This document shows, piece after piece, positions 23,958 to 38,010 of a stretch of DNA of 64,000 nt. The first letter of the stretch is position 1, and every line of letters begins with the position of its first letter. Where the stretch lies: contig VZTG01000476.1 in assembly GCA_013397845.1 (NCBI GenBank), positions 529,009-593,008 of the forward strand. The letters are read 5' to 3'. Origin of the DNA: Melanocharis versteri. Taxonomy: Eukaryota; Chordata; Aves; Passeriformes; Melanocharitidae. The notes under the pieces were generated by a model. It was not told the DNA's origin and made no database searches. It saw nothing but the letters and a program-made list of their open reading frames with translations. The position numbers and the translations under genes were made by a program.

Positions 23958-24116
23958 GTAAGTCTCCATCCCCGCGGCCCCCGGACTCGCGGGGGACTTG
24001 GGGGACACCGGTGCCGTCCGCCGGGGAGCGCGGCGGGGGCTGTCCGCTCTGGAGCCCGGTTCTGAGCAGCCCCCCCCAAACCCGCCTCCCACGGCCCCTA
24101 ACAAATCTTGGGTTTA

Positions 24117-24172
24117 TCTTCCTTTTTTTTTTTCTTTTTTTCTTTTTTTTTCTTGTTTTATTTTAATTAAGC
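24117..24172. repeat. T-rich tract in early intron 1
   Basis: Long runs of T, interrupted by single C or G bases and ending in TTTTATTTTAATTAA, lie about 160 bases after the exon 1 donor. The tract is an abrupt low-complexity island inside the CpG island. Confidence 0.9.
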
Positions 24173-24308
24173 GGGTTTGGTTCTGTTCGCCCCGTTTGGG
24201 GATGCGGGACGCTCGCGTGCCCGAGCGCAGCGCAGCGCGGCCCCGGGGCCGGGATGCGCCGGGAGCCGCCGCGGAGCTGGAAAATACCGCGGGCAGGGAT
24301 GCGAGGGA

Positions 24309-24323
24309 TGTGTGTGTGTGTGT
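24309..24323. repeat. (TG)n microsatellite
   Basis: Seven and a half TG units occur in intron 1, within the CpG island. The array is short and probably only modestly variable. Confidence 0.85.
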
Positions 24324-24723
24324 ACCGAGCATCGCCGAGACTGCCCGCTCCCGAAAAGTTTTCTGCCGGCCTCAAGCGCCTTGTTTTTCGCGTGCAAGGC
24401 GTAGCTGGGTGTGCAGGTAGAGTCACCTGCGCTCGGGAAGCTCCCCCGTTAGTTTCGGCTGGCCGCAGCGCAGCCCGGGTGTTTCCTTAATTTTTATCGG
24501 AAACTGTGGGACTGTGCTGGATATTCCTCTGCATGCGGTGGGGGAATGCGGGGACTGACGTGGCGGCAGGGTGAGATGCAGACTGCGAAATTCGGAGCTC
24601 TAAAGGGAGCGAGGCAAAGCGAGGAGCGCGACTGGAGACGGGCGAGGAGCTCAACTTCTCCCGCGCCCGCCCGGTGCCTCGTTCGTGGGGCGCTGCTGGT
24701 AGGAAACAAATGGATTGATGCTC

Positions 24724-27700
24724 GTGTTCATGAGGCAGGAGAGGTCAAAAAGAGGAAAAAAAAGTATTTGCAAAAGAGTTTGGCCATCTTCGCTTTTACT
24801 TCGAAAAGATTTTAACTGCACTTGCTATTTTGGGGGGAGTTTTGGTGTTACTCTCGTAGATACCTCTGCTGCAAAAGTTCTGCCTCTCTTCCCCAGCTGC
24901 CTTGGACCCGAAAGTTTGTCACGAAGTAGTCAATAGGGAGTGTGTAATAAACCTTGAAGGGATTAAACACCCTCCTTAAGAACTGGAGTCCAGTATTACA
25001 GCGTGAGGTGATTGATTAGTTTTTGAGGAAGCTTATGTCAAATTCTAATCCGGTTTTGGATTGTGCTTGTCGTGTAATGTTTTTTGCTCCAGCACTTTAT
25101 CATAGCAATGAAGTAGCGAGCTGCAGCCCTGCGATAAGGCACACATTTATTTCACACTCCCATCCTTTTGGACAATAAAAGGCTGTTTACATTCTTCACA
25201 TTCTTGCAGCCCAGTTTCCAACTAAACAACGCGCAGGGGTGAAAGATGGGAAAGGAGAGCAGCAAGGAAATGGATTACAAAGTTGCTGAGCAGAAGGGAA
25301 CTAAATAAAAAGTCCTTCCTCACACCTGCAACCTCTCTCACTTGCTCGTACCCTCCTTTTTTCTTTTTTCTTTGTTTTTTTTTTAGAGCTATTAAAAGGA
25401 TCAATTGAAACTTGTACCATCCGGGATCTGGTTTGTTATGCAATGTTTTTTGGATGATGTTGGGAAGTTGCTTGCTGTGAGTGAAGGCTGACTGAAAGAA
25501 GCAAAGTTGCTGCCTTGAATCAAGCAAAAAATCATAGCTAGCCTCTGCAGGTTCTCAGGTGGATGTGGCACTCAGCTCACCCAGGAGGATTCATTTTTTC
25601 TGCATTCTTTAGATACAAACCAAAAAGGTTTTGGAGTCAATTAGTTTTATAGCTTATATAAGTTAGTTTAAATAATAAAGTAAAGCAAAATGAGAATGTG
25701 TGAGATTTTTGAGGCATTTTATAGGTGTACCTTTTAATGCTAACCTACTCCTAAAAAGATGTGTGAATGCATTTTAACATGCTTTTACCAGAACATCTGG
25801 TTAAAGTTACAGCTTATTATAAATTAAGAAATATTTTATGTTGGTGGTAGTGCACTGAATGCAAGTCTGTGCTGTTCTTTGTTCTCTGGCCAGAACTTGG
25901 AGGGACTGGTGGCTTCTGGAATCTGATTAGCAGGTTTAGAAGGGAGGCATTGGTGTTACTGATTCTTGACTTTTTCTTTCCTTTCTTAACCAAAAATCAA
26001 TGTGGATAATATTAATCCTACAGTGAAGGCTCAGCATTTCAGCCAAGAAGAAAAAAAATCCTGGATTTCAGTGTTGCAATACAGCAGCATTTTAGTAAGC
26101 CAGAAATGCTACCATCAAACCCTTCCTGATGGGGGAATCTTAATTTTTTGTAAAATCAGAGATGTTAGCATGGGAAATATTTTGGCACTGCATTTCAGTG
26201 AAGGGAGAAGTGCTTTTTATTTTAATAGATTGAACTTCAAATGCTGTCTTGCCTTTCAAATACTAAAGTGTGCTGTCTACTTACCTACTTCTTAAAGATG
26301 CATAAATTAGGATGAAATCCATGTGAAACTTCACAGTTTTGAGGAGATTATGGCAGTGTGTCTCACTGAATTTCTGAAAGCAGTGTTAGGTGATTCTTTG
26401 TATGCTGTATCTAACATTGTTCAGTCAGAAGTTCATGTTTAGTACTTTTAATACAGCATTTTTGTAGCGTGTTTCTGGATTATTATTTGGATTAATAGAT
26501 GGGGTACCAGTATGCATGCAGCAATTGCACATATATATTTCCTGAACTCTTTTGCATATTTGGATATATTAAGCAGTAAAGAAGGCTGCTGTTGAGTCAG
26601 GTTAAGGTGCTAACTGTCTCATGTATAAATAATGAGCCATTAATTTTTAAAGCCAGGTTTACCTTCTGTTGACAATATGGAGCAAAACAACAATTTGCAA
26701 TGCACAGTCAGTGCATGTCTGGGCTGTTATTGATAAGAAGATGAAAAATCGCTGTGTTGTGTTATCATTAATAGGTGCTCTTGCTTTACTATTAATTTTC
26801 AGTAAGCTTTTCCAATTGTCACGTAATTGCTGAATGCCCTGTTAGTTATCTCTTCGGAAGTAATGGAGTTCTACATGTTGAGAATTGAAGTGAGTGAAGC
26901 ATTAGGATAATGCAGTTTACAGAATGCCTGCTAGTGTTTTGTTAAGTCAGCTTTAAATACCTCTAAGGAGCGGAGACTGCTTCTGCTTCCCTGGGAATAT
27001 GACTTGTAATTTTAAAAAATTCTTGTTGGAACAAAAAAAAAAAAGCTGTCACTATCCCTTTGTCTAGGCAAGGTGTAGTTACAGACACACACACTCCCAG
27101 GCAGGACTTGTGGTTCTGTAGGGTAATCAGGCACTGTAACTATTGGTTTATTCTTGCATCTTTGTGGTCTGAAATTCAGAAAGGATCACAGCAGCATTTT
27201 CCAGTGCCTATAGTCAAAGTTGCTTCAGCATTCTATCAATAAACTCTCTTCTACCATTAGCACTGGGCAGAGTTGTTGCTGCATTAGAAATCTAGGAATC
27301 AATCATTTTACAAACCCTTAAAAGCAGTTGATTTTTTTTCCCAGTAGTGTTTGTATGGATGAGAAATAATTAGGGAAAAAAAAAGGGCAGAGGTTGTTAA
27401 TTTAAGATTTGTCTCCACCAAGTTTGAAGTATAGCATTTGACATCAGTGAAATTCAATGACAGATTGTTTGTCTTGGAATTTCAAGGGCTGAAATTAGCT
27501 ATAACCAAAACATTTTTTGACAACAAAACAAAATTTTAAAGAGTTTGTTTGGTTTTGGTTTTTTTTAACAGAATTTAAGGTTCTGTTACAACTGGAGCTG
27601 AAAGAATATTTGCTATAGTACGAGATATTGCTTCATAAGAAGAAATATCTTAAAAGCTGAGCTAAAGCTGCCTTTCCATTTAAAATATGCATACTCTGTG

Positions 27701-30700
27701 AGGTGTAGAAACACAGAGATCTGTTCCTTCTGGCTACTTTAATTTTGTCTCCATAGCTTTGCAAATGTGGTCCAGCTAGCATGCCCTTGCAGTGAGAATC
27801 AGAAATAGGCACCATGCAACACTCTCAGCTCCATTTCAGAAAGGTAAATGCTTCCCTCTGGTCATCTTGAAGTGCGCAGATGAAATTCCTTTCCCCCTTA
27901 ATTTCGGGGAGAACTTTGTCATAAAATATATTGGACCCAACCTTTCATCTGGCTTCCTTTGGTAATTTTTTTTGATGCTTTAGGCGTTATAAGCCTACGT
28001 CTCCTTCTTCTGTAATAAAGTAATGTAGGTAACCCAAGAATTGCAGGTAATTTGGAGCTGAAGACAGATCAACAAACGCTGGTTTCAGCAGATTGAGAAT
28101 TTATTACCCTGAAAAAGGAGTTGTGTCCTAAGGTGGATGGGGCCAGGTTTAGTTTATATAGGAGGTTAGCAACTCAACCTGTCCTTACATCACATCTTTT
28201 GACCTAGTTCTGTGAAACTGGTAACTGATGTTTTTCAGTTTATTTGTAGGTTGACCGGGGCACAGAAAGATTTCAGATCCTGTTTAAAATCCGTACAGCA
28301 AGGCTTGTTTGACTGATGTGCAGTAGGCCACGAGATACCCCAGGCTTCCCCAGCACAGGGCTCATAAAATCCAAGTCTCAGTCTTTCCATCTGTAACATG
28401 CAAGGAAATTTTCTGCCATTGTAAAGCACTTGGAGAGATGTCAGAGCTGTGCTGTAAGTGTAACAGACAGGGAAGTGAAAAGGAAAGATTGGTGAAGCCC
28501 CAGTGCTAAATTAGGATACTCTCATCACTCCCACCTTTCTGGTTTTCCTCCTGCGCTTTGGATTCTGCAAGAAGGGAACTCAGGAACGGGAGTTGAGAGG
28601 GCACAGCAGAAACCACTCACTGACCTGGACATTAAGAGCATCAGAGAGGTGCAGCTCTGCCCTGGGTTCACCAAATTCCTCCAACACTGTTAAAATGTTT
28701 ACCCTTAATCAGCACTTTACAAACAAAACTGTACGAGGAGAAGCAAGAGCTGCTTGGGAAATTTGCAATGGGTGCCAGCAAGTTGCTTGCGGTCCGTGGG
28801 CGAGGTGGTGACCTTTACTTGCTCCAAGTGTTGAATAAGACGTGGTAATTCTTGGGCGATTCTGGTAAAGAGCTGCAGTAAGGGAAGATCAGAGCTACTC
28901 TGTGCTGGGTGGTTTTAGGACAAAAGCTGTGATTCCATAGGTGGGGACTGCATCTTGTTTAGAAACAGTGAGCTGTTGTGGTGCTCAGGGAAGCCTGTAG
29001 CTTTGGGTCTTTCGCACCTACTTGTCCATGTATCAAAACCAGAGGCAGCTACGGAAAAAGGAAGGGAGTTTTTCGGGTTCGTGCTCCGCACTTCACAGGA
29101 CAGTGCATTTGCTCTGCTAATCTGTCGTCTTGTCCTGATTTTTGCCCACTTTAACACACCACTTCGCTATACCCGTTATAAAGCACAAACACTGGCCGTA
29201 AAATCCTTTGCTAGATCAAATCGATGAGAACTGGATCAAATCTAGCAGAATTGGAAAACAGGAAGGTGGAAGTTCCCATTCACATGGCTGTTAAAAATTC
29301 ATCCTGAACTTGACTTCCAAACACCCTATTTTGAGGCAGCTTTGGCCTTTCGTTCGAATCTTAAATATGTTTATTTCCCCAACCCCATTCGTCGTTCCCA
29401 TTATGCTTCCATTCACTCAGTTTCCCACTGTGTTTGTAGCTATAGTTTGTGTAGTGTGTTTAGGTACTTAAAGAATCAATCAGAGTTAAAGAAAATAAGG
29501 GGTGGACCTACTAGGCAGTTTTTGCTTCCAGCAGAGCATCACTACTGTGAAGTAAGTCCAGTCTGCAGGTCAGGGCTTGGAAAACAATGCTAATTCCTTT
29601 CCTGTAGGGAATCTCCCTGTGGGCTGGTGTTCTGTGTCGGCTCTAAGCTCAGTTGCAGTTAACAAAGAGGTTCAAGGAAACAAGTTAGGAGTGGGGAGGA
29701 AATGAAGGGCTATGAAGTTGGGTCAGCAGTTAAGACTGAGTAGTTTTGTCTTTGCAGCAGGGATTTCAGTGCTGGTGTGATGCTCTGCTCTCCCTGGAAT
29801 GGCAGTGCTTACTGTAAATATAGAATTGGAACGATTGACTATAATTTAAGGTAGATTTAAAAAGCTCTAAGAGCTGTAGTTCTTTAGATAGGTTTTCTCT
29901 TTGTTCCAAATGACTGGTAGTAATAGAAGCTATTATTAGCTAGGAAGTGAAAATGAAAGAATAGGGAGAAATAAAAAAATAAAGCAAAGAATCTAATGTC
30001 TCTAAAATCAGGTTTTATGTGCATTGGGGCCAATTATGGTTATTGTATCATTACAGTGCAGATTTGAGGCTACTCCAAAAGTCCTCATTCTGCTTCTCCA
30101 GATCCAGCATGTTTGGTTTATATTTACAATCAGTTGTGAATTTCTTGACATTATAGTACTTGTTTTAGGTGATGACCAGGTATTTCTAGTATCATCAATC
30201 ACCAGTACAAATACAACCTTAATTTCATCTTACTTTACCCATTACCTAGGAAAATGAAACACTGTGCACAGAAGTGCTTCGACATTTGTTCTGCTATTAA
30301 GTAGATTTAAAGGGGTTGAATGGAGAAGGAAGGATCTGGCTGTGCTTGAGGCTGACCTGGAGGGAAAAAGCCCTGGGACTTTGCTGAGGGAATGAGAGGT
30401 GAATATGAGAGAGAGAAAGATGATGTAAAACAGCCCTGTGGGCAAGTGGAGTGAGCCTGAGAAGCTGCTACAGGAAGAGAAGGACAGACAGACAGACTGA
30501 CAGTAACCAGGAATATTGCCACAATAACAGAGTTCTACCTGTGCGTGAAACCCAGGTGGGTGAAATACAAGATCTTAAAGTTTTTTGTCCTTTAATGCTG
30601 CCTATCTCTCTTTTCCTTGCAAGCACCTGCTGGTTGATACTGTTGTTTATAACATGTGTTTGGAAAGTTGGAATTCCTGTTCCTAGTGGGAATTTAAGGG

Positions 30701-33700
30701 TCTCATTGCCCGTGGTTTGTTCTCAATCCTTTGGCTGTAGCTGTTACCAGTGAGCGTGTTTTCTGCCATTGGGAGCCTAAACCCAGGCAAGGTGTTCCCC
30801 AGTTGAATTTTCTTCTTACTCCAGGCAGTTAGGTGGTTCCTAGAAGAAAACGTTGGAAATTATAGTACAGGAATAGGCAAAAAACTAGTTTTATAAAGCA
30901 CTGGAATTGGAGTTCATGGCACTTTATAGTCAAGATGTGTTACACGTGTGTCATCATTATTTTGGGAAACTAAAGAAACAAAACAGAGCCTAGAGGCAAA
31001 TTTCTTATCTTCACCCCAGTAGACCAGAAGAATATTCTGCATAACTGACTCTCTCCTTCCCTGGCCCATCTCCATACAAAAGCAGAGAGCTGCTGAATCT
31101 GATCTTAACTGGCTGACAACAGAGCCATTTTTAGAGTGATGTAATTTGGATCAAGGCAGGAGTGAAGCCCAGTCCTTCAGTTTCTCGAGCAAACAGTGTG
31201 GCAGGGAGAGGGCTAAAGCCTGTGTTGTTTTCCGCTCATTAAACTAACAAAATGCTAATCAGCTTTGTGGAAAGATTCACAGTAGATATTGTTACTGTGG
31301 CACCACTGACTTATCGGGTTTGTTAGCCTGGGCCACTTTAAATTAGGTGATTGAAACATCTGACTCTCGTTTGAAACCGATTCAATTTTGCCCATTGACT
31401 ACTTTCAATTCTGTCACCATTCAAGGGAAGGAAAAGACCGATACTAAACGCCTTGTGGGGCTGGGACAAATCCTGTGGTACAGCCGCTGTTGTGTGCCAG
31501 CCTCTGCTGCCTTCCTTCCTCTGCTGAGCTGCTGTGTCAATTTCCAGGCATCGAATTAGTCTTCCAGTGCTGGAAACATCCATTTTTGAGTTAATTCTGA
31601 GTCAAACTGCACTGTCTCCTGTGCTGAATGACAAATCCATCAGTCTTCTTCGCATTCCCGTGACTTGGGTCTGCTCACTGCTGTGAAGAAGTTTCTGGCC
31701 CTCCAGGGAGCTTTTCTAAGCTGCATTCTGCTGTGAGCTGCCTGCTTGCTCCCTCTGTTTCTCTATCCCTCCGTGCTGAATATTCCCAAAGTTTTGTTTT
31801 TTTTTTTCCAAGCAGTTCTGGCTCAGTTCCTCTGGGAGGACCAGCAGCTTCCTTGCTTTCCTCTTCCTCCTGGAGATGCCTTCTGATCCAAACTACAGCA
31901 GCCCAGGAGCAGGTAGAAAGACTACCTTCCTTTCTACTACTCAGCTTCATTTTTTTAATTTAAATATTTTAAAAATTATTTTTAGAAACATTTTATTTAA
32001 TTATTTTGCAGGCAACAAATAGTTAGAGCTACTTTTCCAGAATCTATTAGTTCACCCCTAGCTGACAGCTTCTGTTCAAGCTCTCTGGTAGCACATCAAT
32101 CCAAAGGTTTATCAGCTTTGGGTCCTAGGTTGTATAATGTATTTCCAGAGTGTTTCCATTTCAAATTGTCCATTTTTTAACTCATTTGTCACGATTCCAA
32201 GTCTGAGTGGATATCCACTTCTAAAGCACATGACTGGAATATGAAGTGGGGATTGGTTTTTAAGGAGCGAGTTTTATAGAACTGTAGATGTTGTAGATTC
32301 TGCCCTAAAAAGCATTTATCTCTAAAAGGCGTATTTTTCCCCTTTGTGTAGGGACACGCTCTGCCTGTGAAGGTCTTGTTGTGGCAGCGAGCTGTGGTGT
32401 GTAAAACTTAGATCCAGACCAAGAGATGCAACAAACTGCATTCTACCACACTGCCATCCTGGGGACACAGAAGGTTTTTCATTTCTTTGCGCTTTTTCTC
32501 CTTCCCCCTAGAACCCAGAATCCCAGGTTGATTTTTTTCTTTTTTATGTCAGTTTTGGTGAAATCACAGTTAATGCTTTTCCTTAGAGTACTTAAGGAGT
32601 GGGAAAGCCATTCTCATCCATCTCACTCTTCAAGTCTCTTGTTATTTTTCTTCTCAGTAGAATTCAGTATCCAGTTCCTGGCACCGAGCTAAGCTAGCTT
32701 AAAATAATACTGCTGTGTTGAGTGTCTGACAGGAGAATAAATGCATTGTTGAGTTAGGACCTATTTGATTTAAATTAAATAAAATGTCTCTAAATGTAAG
32801 GATGAACAAATATGGCACACCTCATACTCAGATCCACTTTATGGTGTTCACCCCATAATCCTTTTATTCAGACACGTGTGACCCATGTGTTATCAGCAAT
32901 GGGCAGCCTAATGCTGCAGTAACCAGGGAATTTAAACTCCATATTTTATTCAACAAAACCTTTTTGTGGGTATTGGATGGGATCTGTTACTCTGCTTGCT
33001 TAGACTGAGGGTTCAGCATTGCTGTTCTTAATACTTGATGTTGAACAATGGGGGAAGGAATTAATTTAAAATAGCAAACTTTATATTTATGATGACTAAG
33101 GACACCATTCTGCAGAAATTCTGGTGAGTTTGCAATATTCTTTCAATGAACAGCACAGTTATATTTTTGGTGGAATAATAAGATTAATATGGGGACAAAT
33201 ACAAATATAATGGCAATTGTATCTTTCCTGTGTTTTGATGGATTGGATTGTCTTGTCCATCCAGAGTCAATACTAGATTTATTTTTAATTTTTTCCAATA
33301 ATGCTGGTAACTGTGAGGGAGGTGGAATTTTGTTCTGTTTAGATGTTCACACTGTAGTCCTGATAACACAACTCAGTAGTCATTGACTGACTTGTCCCAC
33401 ACCAGTGAAATCCTTCCATGCTTTCAGGGAGTATTGAGATAAACTCAGTCCATGATCAGTTGTTAATAAAGCCTGCTGAACATGTGCCCTGTGTCCCTAT
33501 TCCCGTCTCATCCACTACAATTATTTAACAGAAATTTAATTATCCCTGGGATCACCAGCTCTGATCCAACCGAAGAGCACAGAATGATTGAACAGTTTTC
33601 AGTGATGGGCAACAGCATTACAGGAAGCTTGATTTTCTTAGGGAATGGGCTAAAATAATATTTGAAACAGAAACAAGTCTGAAAGCCATAACACACCTGC

Positions 33701-36700
33701 ATCACAATCAGAAGCTCACCAAGACTTCCTGGGGTGGCCGCATTTTGGTGTTTTGGACAGACATGTAGAGGCTGCAGAAGAGCTTTTACTCTTTCCTTGG
33801 CTGTGATGGAATCATGGGCTGTTGTAGAATTCGTTTGGTTCCAGCTCCTCCTCAAAACACTCACCTGGAAAAGGAGTAGTGATCAATTTTAGTGGGGCGA
33901 GAAAACCTTGATAAATTCAGTTGGTTTGTTTGGGTTATTTTCCTTGTTTCTTCAACTTGAGAATAACATCTGGACTAAATGTGGTCAGTTTTCTACACAC
34001 ACTTGTGGAAAATTCAGTCATTAAAAGATAATACAGAGGTTATCGATATCGTGACTTTGAATTAAACACCTGCAGTTTGTGTATGGTACCTGAGAATGAG
34101 GTTCAGCCAGCTCCCCACGCAGAAGGAAAGGTCCAGAACAGGGATTGCAGGGATGCCAGCTTTCACTTGGACTAGCAGACTTTTTAAAGGTAGCTGAAAC
34201 CCTCTTGAGACACCAGCTTTTCATGACTGATGAATAAACAGGTGGTATCTCCATTCTTTCTGTGCAAGTAAGTCGGAGCTTTTCCCATAATTAGGATGGC
34301 AGAAAGGAAAGTGAGCCTGCATCTCTCAAGACAGTATCAAATTTATCGGGAAGACACTATTCTACAGCACGGTGCTCAGTCCCTGCCCTTGCCAGGACTG
34401 AAACCTGCTTGGAGCTACCTTTTGAAGAGACAAAATAGGTACAAATTAATTCATTTATTTTGGTGGGAGGTGGAATACGTACAAATTCAGTGAGAGCAGG
34501 AAAGTGACGTTTCCTGCACCTACCTGAGGATGTTCTTGTTTCTGCAAAGAGATACTAGAAAATAAAATGTGGTGGAAGCATCACTGCAAGCATTTTTTGC
34601 CTCTTTTTGCAACCATAGACAAAGGTGTGTGAAAACCACATCTTGGATTGGATCCTTCAGCAGAAATCAAAGAAGGAATGCCTGAGCTTGTTTCCTGGGA
34701 GAGCCCATACATGGATTAGCAACTTGGGTGCTTGGTGAGGTGTGCTCCTAAACAAACCAAAGGGAATTTGCAGTCTTAAAATGTAAGGACTACTTGGGTC
34801 GTGTGTCTTACTGTGTGGTTTTAGAGATTATAGATTTAGGCACCAGTTACGAAATTGGGGAGGAACCGCATTTGCTGTCTGTCAAACTACCCAGTACCTT
34901 CCTGTGGTGTAGGATTGCTGATGCTGAACACTTCCTGATATTCTTCCTCAGTGGTTTTTAAGAAGGTCCCATGATAATCCCTAGGAAATCTCACAGCTGA
35001 TGGTATCATATTGTTAGTTTTTCCTAATACTATGGACAAAGTTTTCTTAATTCCTTCCATTTATGCTTAGCTATCCTCTTTTCAAACCCTCTTGAGACAC
35101 TTTGTTCAGGCTGCATTATTTGCCTGTTCCTGGGGACCTTTTCCTCAAAGAACTGCAACATTAGCACTGTGAGTCACAGCAAGTTTTGCCTCTTTATTGA
35201 TATTTTTTTACTGATTCTGAGCGTTTGAAGTAATTTACTTTTTCTTTTTCTCCTTGCCTCTTTCCTGTTGGTTTTCACAGAACATCTTACTGGAAAGATA
35301 TGTGCTGACCCAATTTGCTTCGACAGTGTCTTTTAACCCTAATGCAGAGGAGTCTTGGAGAATTTGGCAATTTCTCAGATTAAGAGAATGGGCTAGATTC
35401 AGGAGGAAGACATTATATTCTGAATAATTCTCTTGGAATGTTTTTTCTACTTCAAATTGTGATGCTTTCACTACCAAATTTTTTTATGGGCATGTGATGT
35501 AGACAGGTTGGGTTTTTCCTGGACATCTGCAGCCAGCCCATGAGGATGGGACACTGTGTGTGCTCTCTGGATATTCTGAAGATGTGCACTACGTGACTGT
35601 ATTAGCACCATGCATGAGCTCACAAGCACAGCCACAAAAAGGAGGATGAATACAGCTGGGGGGTTTTGGTCAGCTCGGAGCTCAGGGAGAACATTCTTGT
35701 ATCTACCAGAAACGGTACCAGTCTCTCCAATGAATTATTTCCATTGCAAGCACATGAGGGGTGTCAGTGCTCTGAGTAAAATTGATAGTGTCTGAAAAGA
35801 AAAATAACAGCAGGAAATACAGATAAACAGATTGTACACTTAAATGTTTTTTTTCAGTCTCTAATTTCCTATTAAAGAAATATCCCATGAGCTCCCAAGG
35901 GACACGTTTCTTTGCAAGCAGTGACAACCTTTGTAGCTGTCAGTGTGTAAGAAAAGCTTCTGTTGAAAGATGCTATTAAAGAATCACATGTTCTGTTGAT
36001 ATAAACCTGATATTGCTTCAAATTTCCTATTACTGAAAGAAATACATTTAGAGTAGTCTGTAAAATAGTCCTGTTGCCTGGAACCACCACCTTTTCTCAT
36101 ACAAGTCATCATCTTTAATAGATAAGCTTTCCATTAAGAGCTAGAGAAGGTGCTAGTTTTTCTTTCAGCAGTTAGAAATAAGAACAATAAATGTGTGGGG
36201 GAAATGCATCAATTTGGTTAGGAACATCAAAGTGTGTTCCTATCTGAAATATAGACAAATCAGTTCAGAGAAGGCTCCAAGTATAGAATTATTGACCCTG
36301 GAGGATAAGATAGATACAGAATAACCTTTCTAGGATGTACTTTGTCAATTTTAAGTAGTGTTTGCAAGGTGAGTAGTTTAACAGTCTCATCCCCCTTAGC
36401 AAAATATTAATAGTAGATTGCATCACAGCTTTCCCTAAAAGTTTTTTTCCCTTTATAAATTACACTGCTGTAAAAGTATATTAATGTTCTGTACATCTAT
36501 TAATCTTTTGTAAGACAATATGAATAAATCTAAGTGATTGATGTAACTCATAAAAACCCATAATTGTCTCTCTCTTTTTGATCTGGCTGCTAATTCCATG
36601 ATGTGGTCTCAATTCTGGGGCCAACTGATTGGGCCCTCTCTGTGGTGTGTCATAATCCTGGAAGCAGTGGGGTTTGCAGGTGCTACATCCAAGTGCAGGG

Positions 36701-37479
36701 TGAAAGTTTAACCCAGGAGATTGCAGTGGATCATTTTTTTTATCTTTATAGATATAAATACAATTCTCAAAGTTAACATCTGGGATAAATTCTTTTACAT
36801 CGTACTCTGTGATATTTTGAAACTTACCAGGCAAAAAAAAAATACTCTCTTTTATTCAAAATGCTTTTGAGCCATCTATTCAAAAAGTGCGCTGTCCTCC
36901 TGACAGCTCGAATAGGGGGCAGTCCTGGCTGTATTGCCAAGCAAGGAACAACATCTCATCCTGTGACATACTCAGTATGTACATGCTAGACAACACCCTG
37001 GGAAGTTAGCAGGTGAATTCTGTCCTTTAAGTTTACCACACTATACAAATATGACTTGTTTCAAGGAATGTGTACATTAGAAACAAGGGAAAAAATTGCT
37101 AAATTCAATTATATGGTGCCAATCAGAGCCTATAGTTCATATAACCTTTGGTCCAACATCAACAACTGGCAACAATATATTTTGAAAATAACTTTTTAAT
37201 GAAATCTGAAGCAAACAAGATTGTTTAAATCATCTTTGGGAAGATTAATTTCCAGGGGGAGTTATTCTGTTATATTGTGATTTCCAGTAACTACGTCAAA
37301 TCTCTTCAGCAGTGATAGTGATTATGAACAGAGTGATTCAAAGTCCATCTGTGAATTCAGTTTGCAGTCTTACAGGAGAACAGGACCCCCCTTGCTCCTG
37401 ATGTCTGCTTAGAGTGTGACTCATTAACCATTGCCTTCTGAGCCTCAGTCCAGCTGCTTTTCACTCAGTTGTCCCCTCA
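24724..37479 (+). other. NXPH2 intron 1, left part, featureless
   Basis: About 12.7 kb of AT-rich intronic sequence. Only short spurious frames and brief homopolymer runs (for example near 25360, 27030 and 31797) were seen. No CR1, SINE or LTR was recognised by eye. Confidence 0.55.
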
Positions 37480-38010
37480 TCAAGGCAGCAACATCCCAAC
37501 TTGGAGGCAGAAGTGCTTGGGAGACTGTGTCAAAAACCTGGACAAAGTAGTTGACATTCCTCTGCTCTCTCCTCATCCACAGGTCTAGTTTTTTGATAAA
37601 TATTTGGAAACCAGTTTAGTCAATCATGGTAAATTTAGTAAATCCGTGGTAAATCTATGCTGTCTATTCCTAGTCATCATCTTCCCCTTTCTCACCACAC
37701 GGGACTTTAGGAAGGATGTGCTCCATGATTTCCCAGGGGGCTGGAGTGAGTCTGAGCAGCTGGTAATCTCCCAGATTGTTTTTAGCCTTTTGGAAAACGG
37801 TTGCTATATTTGGGGTCTTCGCTGATTGTCAGGGCCCTCTCCCAGTCTTCAAAACCTTTCAAACGTGATAGTGAACAGCCTTGCAATAACATCAGCCAGC
37901 TCTTTCAGCACCCTGGAATGACACCCACCCATCCCCCTGGGCCATGTTTGGGTTCAGATTGCTCAGGGGCTCCCAATTCCCTGCTCTCTCTCACTGATAG
38001 TGGGGATTGC
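37480..38010 (-). mobile_element. Decayed CR1-type LINE, reverse-transcriptase fragment
   Basis: Read on the minus strand, broken frames resemble CR1/jockey-clade reverse transcriptase. The piece near 37900 gives RVLKELADVIAR, and that near 37530 gives FVQVFDTVSQALL, matching the family's LDFSKAFDTV region. The piece between corresponds to the NYRPVSLTS and HGFTKG segments. Frames shift several times and stops are present, so this is a dead, fairly old copy inside NXPH2 intron 1. Edges are approximate and the CR1 subfamily is undetermined. Confidence 0.75.

Larger units (their letters stand above)
23270..24720. promoter_or_regulatory. CpG island over NXPH2 promoter and exon 1
   Basis: Base composition changes sharply from AT-rich to GC-rich DNA with many CG dinucleotides, for example at 23790-23890 and 24180-24300. 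The block covers the presumed promoter, coding exon 1 and the first 760 bases of intron 1. CpG islands commonly mark vertebrate promoters, which supports transcription starting here rather than at a distant 5' exon. The limits were judged by eye. A single ambiguous base (n) lies at 23751. Confidence 0.8.

Noticed and set aside
23055..23961. Long ORFs of 267 and 169 codons over the NXPH2 promoter
   Set aside because: They run through the 20-bp minisatellite in several frames, which creates repetitive Pro/Gly/Ser sequence. They overlap the promoter and exon 1 and have no domain.
36481..36834. 117-codon minus-strand ORF
   Set aside because: No recognisable domain or splice context.
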